NCBI RefSeq assembly: GCF_014841215.1
Contig: NZ_JACYTR010000034.1
Location: 1 to 47,672 of the forward strand
Reading direction: 5' to 3'
Source of the DNA: Pseudomarimonas arenosa
GTDB taxonomy: Bacteria > Pseudomonadota > Gammaproteobacteria > Xanthomonadales > Xanthomonadaceae
DNA length: 47,672 nucleotides
Shown here: one piece after another, positions 19,101 to 27,036 of the stretch
Numbering within the stretch: position 1 is the stretch's first letter
How the letters are laid out: each line of letters begins with the position of its first letter
Notes under the pieces: generated by a model
What the model saw: the letters and a program-made list of their open reading frames with translations, nothing else
Database searches by the model: none
What the model was told of the DNA's origin: nothing
Program-made: the position numbers and the translations under genes

Positions 19101-19778
19101 GTGCTGATTGGCGAGCTGCAGGGCAGGCGCGCGCAGACGTGGCTTGGCGACTACAACCGCCGTCGCTACTTCGCCGGCCGAGCTCACCGAAGCGAACCCG
19201 AGCCGCCGCTTATCGCGGCTGATCAAGCCTATCTGACCTACGGCAAGGGACCGGTCGTGCTGCTGGGGCTGCGTGCGCTACTCGGCGAGGAGCGACTGAA
19301 CATAGCGTTACACCGCTTCATGCAGCGTCACCGCGAGAATATGAGCGCAACCGCCGACGACCTTGTGGCCGAACTCAGCCGCGAGGCCAGCGCGGCCGAG
19401 GCAACCAGCATTCAGCGTTGGCTGGGCACGGTCAGCGAGTATCGATTGGCCCTGCACCACGCCCAGCTCAGTCGCCAGTTGGATGGCCGCTATGTGGCCG
19501 AAATCGAGCTCAGCGCCGAGCGCCTCGTCGATGGCGCCGTCGCGCCTGAACGCGCAGCGGCCGAAGCAACGATTCCGCTGGTGCTGTTGGAATCGGATCC
19601 GAGAGCCGGCGCGGCAACGCCACTTGCACAGCGCGGCGTCGAGGTTCGCCGGGGTCTCCAGCGAATTCGAATGTTCAGTGATCAGCGTCCGCGATTCGTA
19701 GTGATAGACCCTGATCGAACCCGCTTGGAGCTTGACCTTGAGGACAATTGGCTGCAGGTTGAACCGGTACGTCATTGA
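16176..19778 (+). CDS. ABC-2 permease fused to an M1-type metallopeptidase
   Basis: A 1200-residue fusion. The start at 16176 (MFSRLLSFDLRLRLRQPS) overlaps the ATPase gene by eight bases; an in-frame upstream extension only reads through the ATPase gene. Residues 1 to about 600 hold two sets of membrane helices of ABC-2 permease type. The C-terminal 570 residues form an aminopeptidase-N-like domain with HEVAHQWW (His943, Glu944, His947) and the third zinc ligand Glu967 in LNESLAKY. There are 19 residues between the His and Glu ligands, one more than classical M1, as in known ABC-permease/M1 fusions. The usual GxMEN motif is not evident; FGGRASAGVIALNE occupies its place. It may export and process, or clear, peptides at the envelope (inference). 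Confidence 0.88.
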   Translation: MFSRLLSFDLRLRLRQPSFLMLALASIAYGITLSVQDIGEGLSMLALNAPYRQTYFLALCSSLACFAALIFGTQDLLRDETHGFSELIGARAPLARGASRWLTVQIAVLAVLSLIGLALTLGFALPRADRDALLPLQLAPALGAWLLFVIPNCLISGSLLLYVTLRWRRTGISFSAALLLFSIASGLLIASGAPLFGPSIMRSADSLAWMALLDPFGLVAFFAQTQFLSPAEKQAPLPWPDALLLGNRLIWLAVAALLSWIGLRRLAHEPALCPASRGRSHSGRSGDSPVVSKEQSVTADSTAAAWRWATLCRAQWPRLWAVLKRELATLYGGWSVRLLLALWWLQVVVGVLMTIGTFSAGLSAGRYPSTALLISYCAENLAGFGAAMLLLCSVQLMWADQRHRMDSLIDACDVASHAIYGARMIALCSLPMLMIVLLVATAAGYQASVGYTRFEWSQYASVFWYFGLPLALQAVALLLVQALWQRSRWANPYTALIVGAGYLLLSAVCLPGQLAEYPALQLNQFPRLLRQYSELAGYGLLGERFAALALHWGVVGVCLALLSVLLWPRGAWRWSAALRGRSARRLLTLCLVLCAASAWHLHNQLPTRHDYLGDQALLDDRARYERLHSTFRRKPVAQISRSLTQLAIHPEQQRLEVEAENTLHNRNQVPLETVLISSRWPLTSLKLEGADLIDQSSGLQWHSYRFHLRRPLAPGETSTLRYSLAHRSDRFAIDPALVTNGSYFHQGKIEPALGYVEALEIQDPTQREQRGLPPRAALEEDLAHGSGDARLIAEKRQFEAILSTAGDQIAVSAGELIGQWQREGRRFFHYRSVEPIYPLVGYFSARYAKLSYEHEGIPIEFYVHPDQQRNVETMLRAVRTTLEYCRRWFGDYPYRQLRLVQVPRYHGFGGRASAGVIALNERLFEENVDSAALVSNVLRNTIHEVAHQWWGEKLMPKIAPGHQFLNESLAKYVEAVLIGELQGRRAQTWLGDYNRRRYFAGRAHRSEPEPPLIAADQAYLTYGKGPVVLLGLRALLGEERLNIALHRFMQRHRENMSATADDLVAELSREASAAEATSIQRWLGTVSEYRLALHHAQLSRQLDGRYVAEIELSAERLVDGAVAPERAAAEATIPLVLLESDPRAGAATPLAQRGVEVRRGLQRIRMFSDQRPRFVVIDPDRTRLELDLEDNWLQVEPVRH

Positions 19779-19863
19779 TCCGGACGTGGAACCGCAATTG
19801 GCCGGGGACACATCGGCTACAACGATACCACCCGACCCGGCGATCTTGGCCGTTCCGATTCCG

Positions 19864-20235
19864 CTATTCGATCGGGCGCAACTGCTCGGCCAGCCCGCGG
19901 GTCAGCTCGCTGTGCTGCTCGCCGGTGTGCGCCGTCGACTTGCGCTCCACCAGCATCACCGTGCAGGGCTGCTGTGCCAGCGGATTGTGCTCGCGCCCCT
20001 TCTCCACCACATACAATTCCCCTGCCTGCAGGGTGACCTGGCCATCGCGAAAGCGCAGACATAGCTCGCCTTCCAGCACCTGGAACAGCTCATCCTCCTC
20101 GGCATGGGCATGCCAGCCGAACTCGCCATGCAGTTTGGCCACCTTGACGTAGTAGTCATCCAACTCGGCGATGACTCGCGGCGACCACAGCTCATCGAGT
20201 TTGGCGGCGAGGTCGGCGGGCTTGAGGGCGTGCAT
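19864..20235 (-). CDS. Cupin domain protein
   Basis: A 123-residue single-domain cupin. Motif 1 is GWHAHAEEDELFQVLEGELCLRF, with His-x-His and a Glu as metal ligands. Motif 2 is GELYVVEKGREHNPLA, with the second His. A short helical N-terminus precedes the barrel. Such small cupins bind a divalent metal and act as isomerases, dioxygenases or ligand-binding proteins; the substrate cannot be told from sequence. It is transcribed toward the ABC/M1 gene (convergent, 85 bases apart) and lies 42 bases downstream of the LytTR regulator gene on the same strand. Confidence 0.85.
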   Translation of the reverse strand: MHALKPADLAAKLDELWSPRVIAELDDYYVKVAKLHGEFGWHAHAEEDELFQVLEGELCLRFRDGQVTLQAGELYVVEKGREHNPLAQQPCTVMLVERKSTAHTGEQHSELTRGLAEQLRPIE

Positions 20236-20277
20236 GGCGGGCCTGCGGTCTTGAGAGGTGAGGGGATTTGCCGGCAG

Positions 20278-21036
20278 CTACATGCCGCGCAATCGCTGGG
20301 CAAAGGCCTGGCTGACCGGCAACCGTTCTGCATGCTGCTTCAAACTGAGCTCATACCGCCCAAGTTCGTCCTTCTGCACCTTGTCGATTGCGGCGGCACG
20401 GACAATGGCGCTGCGGTGGATCTGCCAGAACTGCTGCGGATCGAGGCCGCGCAGCAGCTCCTTCAGTGGCGTGCGGATAAAGGCCTCGCCCTCGCGGGTC
20501 AGCACACGGGTGAGCTTGTCCTGGGCCTGAAAGCACAGCACTTCCTCAATGCCGATAAAACGCACGCTGTCACCGAGGCTGGCGGTGATCCATTGCAGCG
20601 GCTGCTCACGTTCGCTGGGCAGCTGTTGCAGGGCCGTGAGCAGGGCCGGCAGAGCCTCGGCTACCGGCTGATTCAGGCGCTCACGCGCTCGTTGCAGGGC
20701 CTTCTCCAGACGATCTTCGCGCACCGGCTTGAGTATGTAGTCGATGGCGCCGGCTTCGAAGGCGCGCACTGCGTACTCGTCGTAGGCGGTGGTGAACAGA
20801 ACCAGGCAGCCGGCCTCAATTGCCGCCTTGGCCACCTCGATGCCACTCACCCCGGGCATGCGAATATCCAGCACGGCAAGCTGTGGCGATGTCGTTGCCA
20901 GCGCTTCCAGCGCCGATAGCCCATCTTCGCATTCGGCGACGATGTCGAGCTCGGGCCACAGTGCCTGCAGCATGCGCAGCAGTTCGCGCCGCTGCGGCGC
21001 TTCGTCTTCGGCGATCAGCACACGCACCGGGTTCAT
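20278..21036 (-). CDS. LytTR-family response regulator (second pair)
   Basis: A 252-residue regulator. The receiver domain shows Glu10-Asp11-Glu12, phospho-acceptor Asp57 in LAVLDIRMPG and Lys in YILKPVREDRL. The LytTR domain (about 145-250) contains FIGIEEVLCFQAQDKLTRVLTREGEAFIRTPLKELLRGLD and FWQIHRSAIVRAAAIDKV. Its ATG overlaps the stop of its kinase gene by four bases. It belongs to a chain of three overlapping genes (serine hydrolase, kinase, regulator), so all three are presumably one transcript from upstream of 23899. Target genes are unknown; the ABC exporter at 24.3-26.0 kb is the nearest candidate. Confidence 0.93.
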   Translation of the reverse strand: MNPVRVLIAEDEAPQRRELLRMLQALWPELDIVAECEDGLSALEALATTSPQLAVLDIRMPGVSGIEVAKAAIEAGCLVLFTTAYDEYAVRAFEAGAIDYILKPVREDRLEKALQRARERLNQPVAEALPALLTALQQLPSEREQPLQWITASLGDSVRFIGIEEVLCFQAQDKLTRVLTREGEAFIRTPLKELLRGLDPQQFWQIHRSAIVRAAAIDKVQKDELGRYELSLKQHAERLPVSQAFAQRLRGM

Positions 21037-22274
21037 CGAACACCACGCTCCAAGGGCAGGTGAATTTCCGCCACCACGCCGCCGTCGGCGCGGGGCTGCA
21101 GTTTCAGCTCGGCCTGACCGGCAAAGGCAGTGCTCAGTTGGGCACGAATATTGGCCAGGCCGACCCCGCTGCCGGCGCCGGTCTGCAGGCCGACCCCGTC
21201 ATCCTCCACTCGCACACTCAAGCGCTGCTGTTGCTCATCGCCATCGGCCCGAATGGCAATGTGGCCGGCACCACGCTTGGGCTCAATGCCATGCTTGACT
21301 GCGTTTTCGACCAGGGTGATCAGCAACAAGGGTGGAAACGGATGTTCAGCGAGTGCTGCCGGCAGGTCAACAGCATAGTCCAGCCGGCCATCCAGACGCA
21401 GGCGCATCAGTTCGAGATAGCTGCGACAGATTTCCACCTGTTGCGACAGCGTTGAACTGAGCGCTTCGCTGCCGCCGCGCAGACGTGGCATGGTGGCGCG
21501 CAGATGGTCGACCAGGGCATCCAGGGTGGCCTCGGCACGGGCTGGATCCTGACGCAGCAGCGAGCGTATCGACGCCAGGGTGTTGAACAGAAAGTGTGGC
21601 TCAACCTGCGCCTGCAACACACCCAACTTCAACGCATCGTGCTGTGCCTTCTGCTGCAGCGCGCGCAGGTCAGCCTGCTGGCGCACGCTGTCGAGCCGGC
21701 GCTGCTCGCTAAAGTAGCCACGCAAGGCCAGACCGCCCCCCATCAGCAGATAGATGATGCCCAGGGTGACCAGATGCAGCAGCACACCCAGCGGGCTCTT
21801 CTCGAGCTGCCTGGCCTGGATCACCTGCTGTTCACTCAACATGCCGCGCTGCTGCATGCGCTGTTCGATCAGCGGCTCCAACTGCGCCGACGCCCAGGCA
21901 TCGACGAAATAGCTGCAGACCATGCCGAGCAACACCGCGGCTACCACGGCATAGCGTTCCATCGGCTGCTCCCAGCGACGGTGGCGCACCCAGCAGGCCA
22001 GCGCCGGGCCGGCGAAGAACATCAGCATGAAACTGCCGAACAGCAGGGCACCGGCGCCGGCACTGAGGGCAAGATCACCGGTGGCCGCCCAGTTGCCCAG
22101 CCAGCTCAGCAATGACAGGGCCAACACGACGGCGCCCACATACAGCAGCCTGCCAAGCAGCCAGCGGATGCCGAAGATCGGATAGCGCTGATAGGAAAAC
22201 CAGGCCGACAGACCGCCGACCACCGCCTCGGCCGGCAGCGGCGCGTGCAATGGCCGGGCGGCCGCCTCGCTCAT
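21033..22274 (-). CDS. LytS/YehU-type membrane histidine kinase (second pair)
   Basis: A 413-residue kinase with four hydrophobic segments in the first 190 residues, a short coiled region, and the His_kinase domain: phospho-acceptor His227 in LQAQVEPHFLFNTLASIRSLL, ATP-site segments LLLITLVENAVKHGIEP and VEDDGVGLQTGAGSGVGLANIRAQL. The last two match G-boxes. It overlaps both neighbours by four bases: the serine hydrolase gene upstream and the LytTR regulator gene downstream. Tight overlap on both sides shows a single translationally coupled unit. Confidence 0.93.
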   Translation of the reverse strand: MSEAAARPLHAPLPAEAVVGGLSAWFSYQRYPIFGIRWLLGRLLYVGAVVLALSLLSWLGNWAATGDLALSAGAGALLFGSFMLMFFAGPALACWVRHRRWEQPMERYAVVAAVLLGMVCSYFVDAWASAQLEPLIEQRMQQRGMLSEQQVIQARQLEKSPLGVLLHLVTLGIIYLLMGGGLALRGYFSEQRRLDSVRQQADLRALQQKAQHDALKLGVLQAQVEPHFLFNTLASIRSLLRQDPARAEATLDALVDHLRATMPRLRGGSEALSSTLSQQVEICRSYLELMRLRLDGRLDYAVDLPAALAEHPFPPLLLITLVENAVKHGIEPKRGAGHIAIRADGDEQQQRLSVRVEDDGVGLQTGAGSGVGLANIRAQLSTAFAGQAELKLQPRADGGVVAEIHLPLERGVR

Positions 22275-23899
22275 CGACGCTTGCCGCTCATGGTCTGGCC
22301 ACCCTGATGCAACTTCAGGGCAGTCACCGCGCCGGCGGTGTCGCGTTCGAAGACGATCTCGATGCCGTAGGCATCGGCCACAAAGCGGTCGCTGTCGGCG
22401 TAGTCAATGACGAAGGCACCCTGACCGGTGGCCTGCGCCTTCAGTTGCTCGCCGTCGGCAAAGACCCTCAGCTCAAACCCGGGCATCAGGGGATAGCGTC
22501 CCGCATAATCGCCAAGCGACAGGTCAGGCGGCGTAGCGACCTGCTCGATGCGCTTGGCAGCCATCACCCCACCGCCCTGCAGCCAGCTGAAGCCGACGCT
22601 GCCATCGCTGCGCTTGGCCGGTCTCAGCAACGCGTCGAAAGCCAGCGGATAGAAGTCACCGGCGCTGTCATAGCCCATGGCAAAGGCCGGCTGGCCGGTG
22701 GCCTGAATCTCCAAGGCGTCACCCTTGCGGCGCAATTCCATGTTGAGCCCGCCAGCGAGACGATATGAACCGACCAACGCATCCAGCAGTTCAGCGTCAG
22801 GCTGGGTTTCCAGCCGCGGCTTGCCCATCGGCACGCTCGGGTCAAGCAAGTGCAGGCCCACCGAACTCAGCCCACCGATCGAGGTGAGCGCCGTATCCGA
22901 CAGCACCACCGCGCCGCGCTCACCATCGCGACTGAAGGCGACAAAGGCGGAGAAACCGCCCGTGCCACCCTCGTGGACCAGGTATTCCCGATCATTCAGC
23001 GGCGCCACCATCCAGGCCCAGGCAATGCCCTTGCCGGGGTTCTCATCCAGGGTCTCGTGAGTGCGCGCCAGCGCCTGACCCAATGCATCCTCGGCGGGCT
23101 GCAGGTGCGCCTGCAGATAGCGAATCATGTCGTTAAGGGAAGCGCGCACGCCGCCGACCCCCGCGGTATCGGCAGGGAAAGTCCAGGCCGGCGTCGGCTG
23201 TCGATTGGGGGTGTGACCCTGGACAACCGGAACGCTCTTGCCCGGCTTCTTGATGTAGGCCTGCTGCATGGTCAGCGGCTCGAACAATCGCTGCTGGATC
23301 AAGGTCTGGTAGTCCTGGTCGGCGGTCTTGGACACCACCCAGGACAGCAACATGGCGCCAAAATTGGAGTATTCGAACTTGCTGCCCGGCGCCGTCGCCA
23401 GCTCAATCTTGCCGAGCGCGCTGAACAGATCCTTTTGCTTCAGCGTGGAATACGGATTGGCCGGATTGCTCAACTGCCAGCTCGGCGCAATCGAAGGCAA
23501 TCCCGAGGTGTGGGTCAATAAATGCCGCAGGCGAATCGGCTGGCCGTCGAATTCCGGCGCCTTGCTGCCCTTCGGCAGATGCTTGGTCAGGGGATCATCA
23601 AGATCGAGCTTGCCCTCAGCCACCAGCATCGCCAGCAGGGCCGCGTTCATGGTCTTGCTCACCGAGCCAATCTCAAAGCTATGCTCGAAGCCGATGCGAT
23701 CGAGCTGAGCCGGATCGGCACAGCTCAAGGCCCGCGAGACCTGCCCCTGTTCGATGACTGCGGCCGCCATACAGGCGCCACTGCGATCGCCGGCCAGACG
23801 TTGATTGAGGGCCTGCTGCAGGCTGGCGTCATCAAAGGCGGATGCGCCGTTGGCCAGTCCGATGGCGGCCAGAATAAATGCCAGTCGATGGCGGGTCAT
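22271..23899 (-). CDS. Beta-lactamase-fold serine hydrolase (class C/AmpH-like), periplasmic
   Basis: A 542-residue protein with a signal peptide (MTRHRLAFILAAIGLANGASA). Its penicillin-binding/beta-lactamase domain has SxxK at Ser79-Val-Ser-Lys82, Tyr177-Ser-Asn179, and VHEGGTGGF in place of KTG. About 170 extra C-terminal residues form a DUF3471-like or lipocalin-like module. Such enzymes act as peptidases, esterases or PBP-like proteins; true beta-lactamase activity is not implied. The gene's stop overlaps the ATG of the LytS-type kinase gene, which is unusual and suggests that the hydrolase product or state is linked to the signal sensed (inference). Confidence 0.88.
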   Translation of the reverse strand: MTRHRLAFILAAIGLANGASAFDDASLQQALNQRLAGDRSGACMAAAVIEQGQVSRALSCADPAQLDRIGFEHSFEIGSVSKTMNAALLAMLVAEGKLDLDDPLTKHLPKGSKAPEFDGQPIRLRHLLTHTSGLPSIAPSWQLSNPANPYSTLKQKDLFSALGKIELATAPGSKFEYSNFGAMLLSWVVSKTADQDYQTLIQQRLFEPLTMQQAYIKKPGKSVPVVQGHTPNRQPTPAWTFPADTAGVGGVRASLNDMIRYLQAHLQPAEDALGQALARTHETLDENPGKGIAWAWMVAPLNDREYLVHEGGTGGFSAFVAFSRDGERGAVVLSDTALTSIGGLSSVGLHLLDPSVPMGKPRLETQPDAELLDALVGSYRLAGGLNMELRRKGDALEIQATGQPAFAMGYDSAGDFYPLAFDALLRPAKRSDGSVGFSWLQGGGVMAAKRIEQVATPPDLSLGDYAGRYPLMPGFELRVFADGEQLKAQATGQGAFVIDYADSDRFVADAYGIEIVFERDTAGAVTALKLHQGGQTMSGKRR

Positions 23900-24280
23900 G
23901 GGTGCCTCCTTGGTTGACTAGTGTGCCGCAGTCTGGATCGGCGCACAGGACAGCGCTGGAGTTTGCGATGAAATCGGGCTGGCTGCCGATGAGTCGCCCA
24001 ATCTGGACGATGAAAAGCCCGGCCAATGCAACGCTGCGCGCGGCCAGGCTTTGGCACCGGAGCCCTGGCGACTCTTTGCCAGTGTCGCCGCCTTTGGGGG
24101 CAGCACAACAATGAAACTACAGGTGTTGGGCGAGCGGCTCGTCCTGCTGGCTGTGCTACTACTCGCCCGGTTGCTGATCCTCGCTCGTATCAAGGGCGTG
24201 GTGCTGATGAATTCACGCAGTGGCCGTGTCTTCGCTTGGCACCCAGAGGCAGTGCCGCGTTGCAACGCGGGCGAAAAGGC
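23900..24280. other. Intergenic region with a 16-base palindrome
   Basis: This 380-base gap separates the ABC permease stop from the serine hydrolase start, all on the minus strand. No convincing gene is present. A perfect palindrome CCGCGTTGCAACGCGG lies at 24255-24270, just past the permease stop. It can form a stem but is not followed by T residues. The promoter of the hydrolase-kinase-regulator operon should lie nearer 23900-24100, but I see no clear -35/-10 pair. Confidence 0.4.
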
Positions 24281-25039
24281 TCAACCCAGCCACTCGCGTC
24301 GAGCCAGTTGCCGCAGCATCATCGCCAGGATCAGGCAGCCGCCCAGAAAGCCCAGGGCCAGGCTGAAGTCGGCGCGGGCGGGATCGGCGGCCAGCTGGTT
24401 GACCGGAATCTGCCAGGGCATCAGGGCGCCGACCTTGGCCGAGGTGGCGACCACGGCGAAGAAGGTACCGCCGATCCCCAGGGCCAGTGCCGGTACAAAG
24501 CTGCTGAAGCGCAAGGCCATCCACAGCTGTACCGCTATCACCAACCACGCGGCGAGGAAGATGCGCCCGAGTAGCCCCAGGTAAGGCGCCATCTCCAGCG
24601 CCCCACTGGCGGCGGCGGCCGGATTGAACTGGCTGGCCAGGGCCACCGCCAGCGGTGTCAGGATGGCCAGGCACAAGGACATCGCCAGCACCAGCCCTAA
24701 CACACAGATCAGCTTGGCGGCGTAGAGCTGCCAGCGCGGCAAAGGCAGCGAGTGCAATCCATCCCAGCTGCGTGCCGAGTGCTCCATCTGCGCTACCAGG
24801 GCGGTCAGGGCGGTGACGCTCATCGGCAACATGAAGAAGGCCCAGATGGCTGCCGACGACTGCAAGGACATCGACCAGGCCATGGGCTTTTCCATCCGCA
24901 GCAGATTGAAGAACACAAACAACGCAATCAGGCTGGGTGCGATCAAGGCCAACAACAACGCCAATGAGCGACGCAGCTTGAACAGTTCCACATGCAATAC
25001 GGTGGCAAAGCCGACCGCTGGGTTTGACGATAGGTGCAT
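24281..25039 (-). CDS. ABC-2 type permease
   Basis: A 252-residue integral membrane protein with about six hydrophobic segments. The N-terminus (ATVLHVELFKLRRSLALLLALIAPSLIAL) and the mid-region (MEHSARSWDGLHSLPLPRWQLYAAKLICVLGLVLAMSL) are typical of ABC-2 permeases of the lantibiotic-immunity/bacitracin-exporter class. It begins ten bases after the stop of the ATPase gene and is certainly co-transcribed with it. The substrate is unknown. Confidence 0.9.
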   Translation of the reverse strand: MHLSSNPAVGFATVLHVELFKLRRSLALLLALIAPSLIALFVFFNLLRMEKPMAWSMSLQSSAAIWAFFMLPMSVTALTALVAQMEHSARSWDGLHSLPLPRWQLYAAKLICVLGLVLAMSLCLAILTPLAVALASQFNPAAAASGALEMAPYLGLLGRIFLAAWLVIAVQLWMALRFSSFVPALALGIGGTFFAVVATSAKVGALMPWQIPVNQLAADPARADFSLALGFLGGCLILAMMLRQLARREWLG

Positions 25040-25049
25040 GATGCGGTCC

Positions 25050-25991
25050 TCAGGCCAGAGCGATGTTGGACGTCGACGACAGCGCCTGACTGGCGCGGCG
25101 GTACACGGCCTCCAGGCTGCGTCGCTGTGGCGCCACCGTATGCACCGCGATGCCCGCTGTACACAACTGATGGTTCAGTGCGGCAGAGGCGGCTTCGATC
25201 GGCTGATCCAGCGCAAACCGCGCCAGCATGCCGCCGTCGCAGGGATCAGCAGGGATACCCAGGCCTCGCGCCAGATCGATCGCGGCCGCCGCGGCATCGG
25301 TCCCGAACAGTACGGCGCCATCCTGTTCGGCCTGCAGATCCTCGAGCCGACCCTGCAGCACTAGACGGCCCTCACATAACATGCCGATATGACTGGCGAT
25401 CTGTTCGATCTCGCCGAGCAGATGGCTGGACAGCAGCACCGTGGCGCCGCTGCGCTCGGGCAGACTGCGCAGGAAGCCACGCATATCGGCCATGCCCTCG
25501 GGGTCAAGGCCATTGGTCGGCTCATCCAGGATCAACACACTGGGCGCGCCGAGCAGGGCGCGCGCCAGACCCAGACGCTGGCGCATGCCCAACGAGTAGT
25601 CGCCAATGGTGCGCCCACCATGCGCCTGCATCTCGGTCAATTCCAGCACGCGATCCACTTCGCTCGCCGGCAGACCGAGCAGCCGGCGCTGCAGGTCGAG
25701 TTGCTCGCGCCCCTTCAGGTGGGGGTAGAAGCCCTGTGCCTCCAGCAATGCGCCGACCTGGCGCAGGGCGGCGATGCGCTGCCGCACCACATCGATGCCG
25801 CCGATGCGCACCTGTCCAGCATCGGGCCTGAGCAAACCGAGCAGCAGCTTGAACGTGGTGGTCTTGCCGGCGCCATTGCGACCGAGAAAGCCATACACAC
25901 TGCGGCTCGGCACCCGCAGCGAGACCTGATCGACTACGGTGTGGGCGCCGAAGCGACGGACCAGATGCTCGGTTTCGATAGCGAGCGACAT
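25050..25991 (-). CDS. ABC transporter ATP-binding protein (BcrA/lantibiotic-immunity class)
   Basis: A 313-residue ATPase with Walker A GRNGAGKTT, signature SLGMRQRLGLARALLG, Walker B VLILDEPTNGLDPEG and H-loop LSSHLLGEIEQI. A C-terminal extension of about 95 residues follows. It pairs with the permease gene immediately downstream. It diverges from a DUF2975/HTH gene pair, with two AT-rich inverted repeats in the 97-base gap, so the small HTH protein may control the transporter (inference). Confidence 0.93.
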   Translation of the reverse strand: MSLAIETEHLVRRFGAHTVVDQVSLRVPSRSVYGFLGRNGAGKTTTFKLLLGLLRPDAGQVRIGGIDVVRQRIAALRQVGALLEAQGFYPHLKGREQLDLQRRLLGLPASEVDRVLELTEMQAHGGRTIGDYSLGMRQRLGLARALLGAPSVLILDEPTNGLDPEGMADMRGFLRSLPERSGATVLLSSHLLGEIEQIASHIGMLCEGRLVLQGRLEDLQAEQDGAVLFGTDAAAAAIDLARGLGIPADPCDGGMLARFALDQPIEAASAALNHQLCTAGIAVHTVAPQRRSLEAVYRRASQALSSTSNIALA

Positions 25992-26003
25992 CGCGCCTTC
26001 TCC

Positions 26004-26062
26004 AACTTTAAGTCAGAGATAAAGTTACCCCGAGCAGAAAATTTAAGTCAAGGTTAAACTTT
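26004..26062. promoter_or_regulatory. Two AT-rich candidate operators in the divergent promoter region
   Basis: AACTTTA-N9-TAAAGTT is a perfect inverted repeat at 26004-26026. A related element at 26042-26062 has TTTAA-N7-TTAAA arms. Both contain TTAAGTCA. They fill the gap between the ABC ATPase gene (start 25991, leftward) and the DUF2975 gene (start 26089, rightward). On the minus strand TTGACT lies between them and could be a -35. They are good candidates for binding by the small HTH protein encoded at 26574. Confidence 0.45.
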
Positions 26063-26088
26063 CCTGGCTCAGACCTGGGATTCAGCTG

Positions 26089-26574
26089 GTGACTACGATC
26101 GATCACTTCCGTTTGCACTGCCGCCTGTTGCGGTTCGCTACCTGGCTGGTCTTGCTCGGGCTGGCGCTGCTGTTTGCATTGGGCCTGGCTGGGGCGCCCT
26201 GGCTGGGCCCCCCGCCCGCGTCCGACCAGCATCGCTGGCTGCTGATGCTGGTCGCCGCCTTGCCGGCGATGGCCTATCTGTGGGGACTGTGGGCCGTACA
26301 GCGAGCCTTGGCCGACCTCGCCGAGGGTCGGATGTTTCATCTGACCGTGTCGCGCGCGATGCGACGCATGGGCACGGGCGTACTGATCGGCGCCCTGCTC
26401 AATGTGTTGGTGGTGATCAATCTGGCGCGCTGGATCAGCGGCGCCCGCGGCAGTTACCTGTACTTTGACTTGTCCGGCATCGTGCTCGGTGTGGTCGGCG
26501 CGGCCCTGATCCTGCTGGCCCGGCTGGTCGATCAGGCGCGCGTTGTGCAGGCCGAACTGGACGAGATCGTCTGA
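26089..26574 (+). CDS. DUF2975 domain membrane protein
   Basis: A 161-residue protein with four hydrophobic segments, and the sequence AVQRALADLAEGRMFHLTVSRAMRRMGTGVLIGAL that marks DUF2975. Members are small membrane proteins of unknown function, nearly always encoded beside a short Cro/YozG-type HTH protein, as here: the next gene overlaps its stop by one base (TGATG). It starts with GTG at 26089, with GGGA eight bases upstream. The pair is likely a membrane-linked transcription switch (inference from context). Confidence 0.85.
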   Translation: MTTIDHFRLHCRLLRFATWLVLLGLALLFALGLAGAPWLGPPPASDQHRWLLMLVAALPAMAYLWGLWAVQRALADLAEGRMFHLTVSRAMRRMGTGVLIGALLNVLVVINLARWISGARGSYLYFDLSGIVLGVVGAALILLARLVDQARVVQAELDEIV

Positions 26575-26822
26575 TGCCGATCCAGGTCACGCTCGACCAG
26601 ATGCTGACTCGGCGCGGCATGAAAGCGCGCGAACTGGCGGCCGAAGTGGGCATCAGCGAGACCCAGCTGTCGCTGTTTCGCAGCGGCAAGGTCAAAGGCA
26701 TCCGCTTTCGTACCTTGGCGAAACTCTGTGCTGTGCTGCAGTGTGTTCCGGGTGATCTGCTCGACTACCAGCTCGACCCCGAAGATCTCAACGAGAGCGA
26801 CGACGCCCGCTCGGAGCTCTGA
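26574..26822 (+). CDS. Small Cro/XRE-type HTH regulator (YozG-like)
   Basis: An 82-residue protein. The HTH reads MLTRRGMKARELAAEVGISETQLSLFRSGKVKGIRFRTLAKLCAVLQCVPGDLL, the usual form of the YozG/Cro_C family, with an acidic C-terminal tail. It overlaps the DUF2975 gene by one base and so is its partner. The paired inverted repeats at 26004-26062 are the likeliest operator. The protein may auto-regulate and control the divergent ABC exporter. Confidence 0.9.
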   Translation: MPIQVTLDQMLTRRGMKARELAAEVGISETQLSLFRSGKVKGIRFRTLAKLCAVLQCVPGDLLDYQLDPEDLNESDDARSEL

Positions 26823-27036
26823 GCAGAGCCGGCGCAGGACTGGGTTGGATTGACTTGGCCTTGCGCGCCGCGGCGCGGATGGATGTCGAGCCTGCTGCTG
26901 CCACCTGAGGCCGAGGCGTCTTTCTCTAGCCCGTGGGTGGTAGGACGCGAGTAGCGTTTGACCTGCGTAGCGTCGATCGTGCTCGACTTCAGGCAGATCG
27001 CCAGGGCAGCGCCCTGGCGTCTGCTTGAACGCTGGG

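Noticed and set aside
23918-24584. Open frames in the 23.9-24.6 kb gap on both strands
   Set aside because: They overlap each other and the ABC permease, start without ribosome sites and show no motif.
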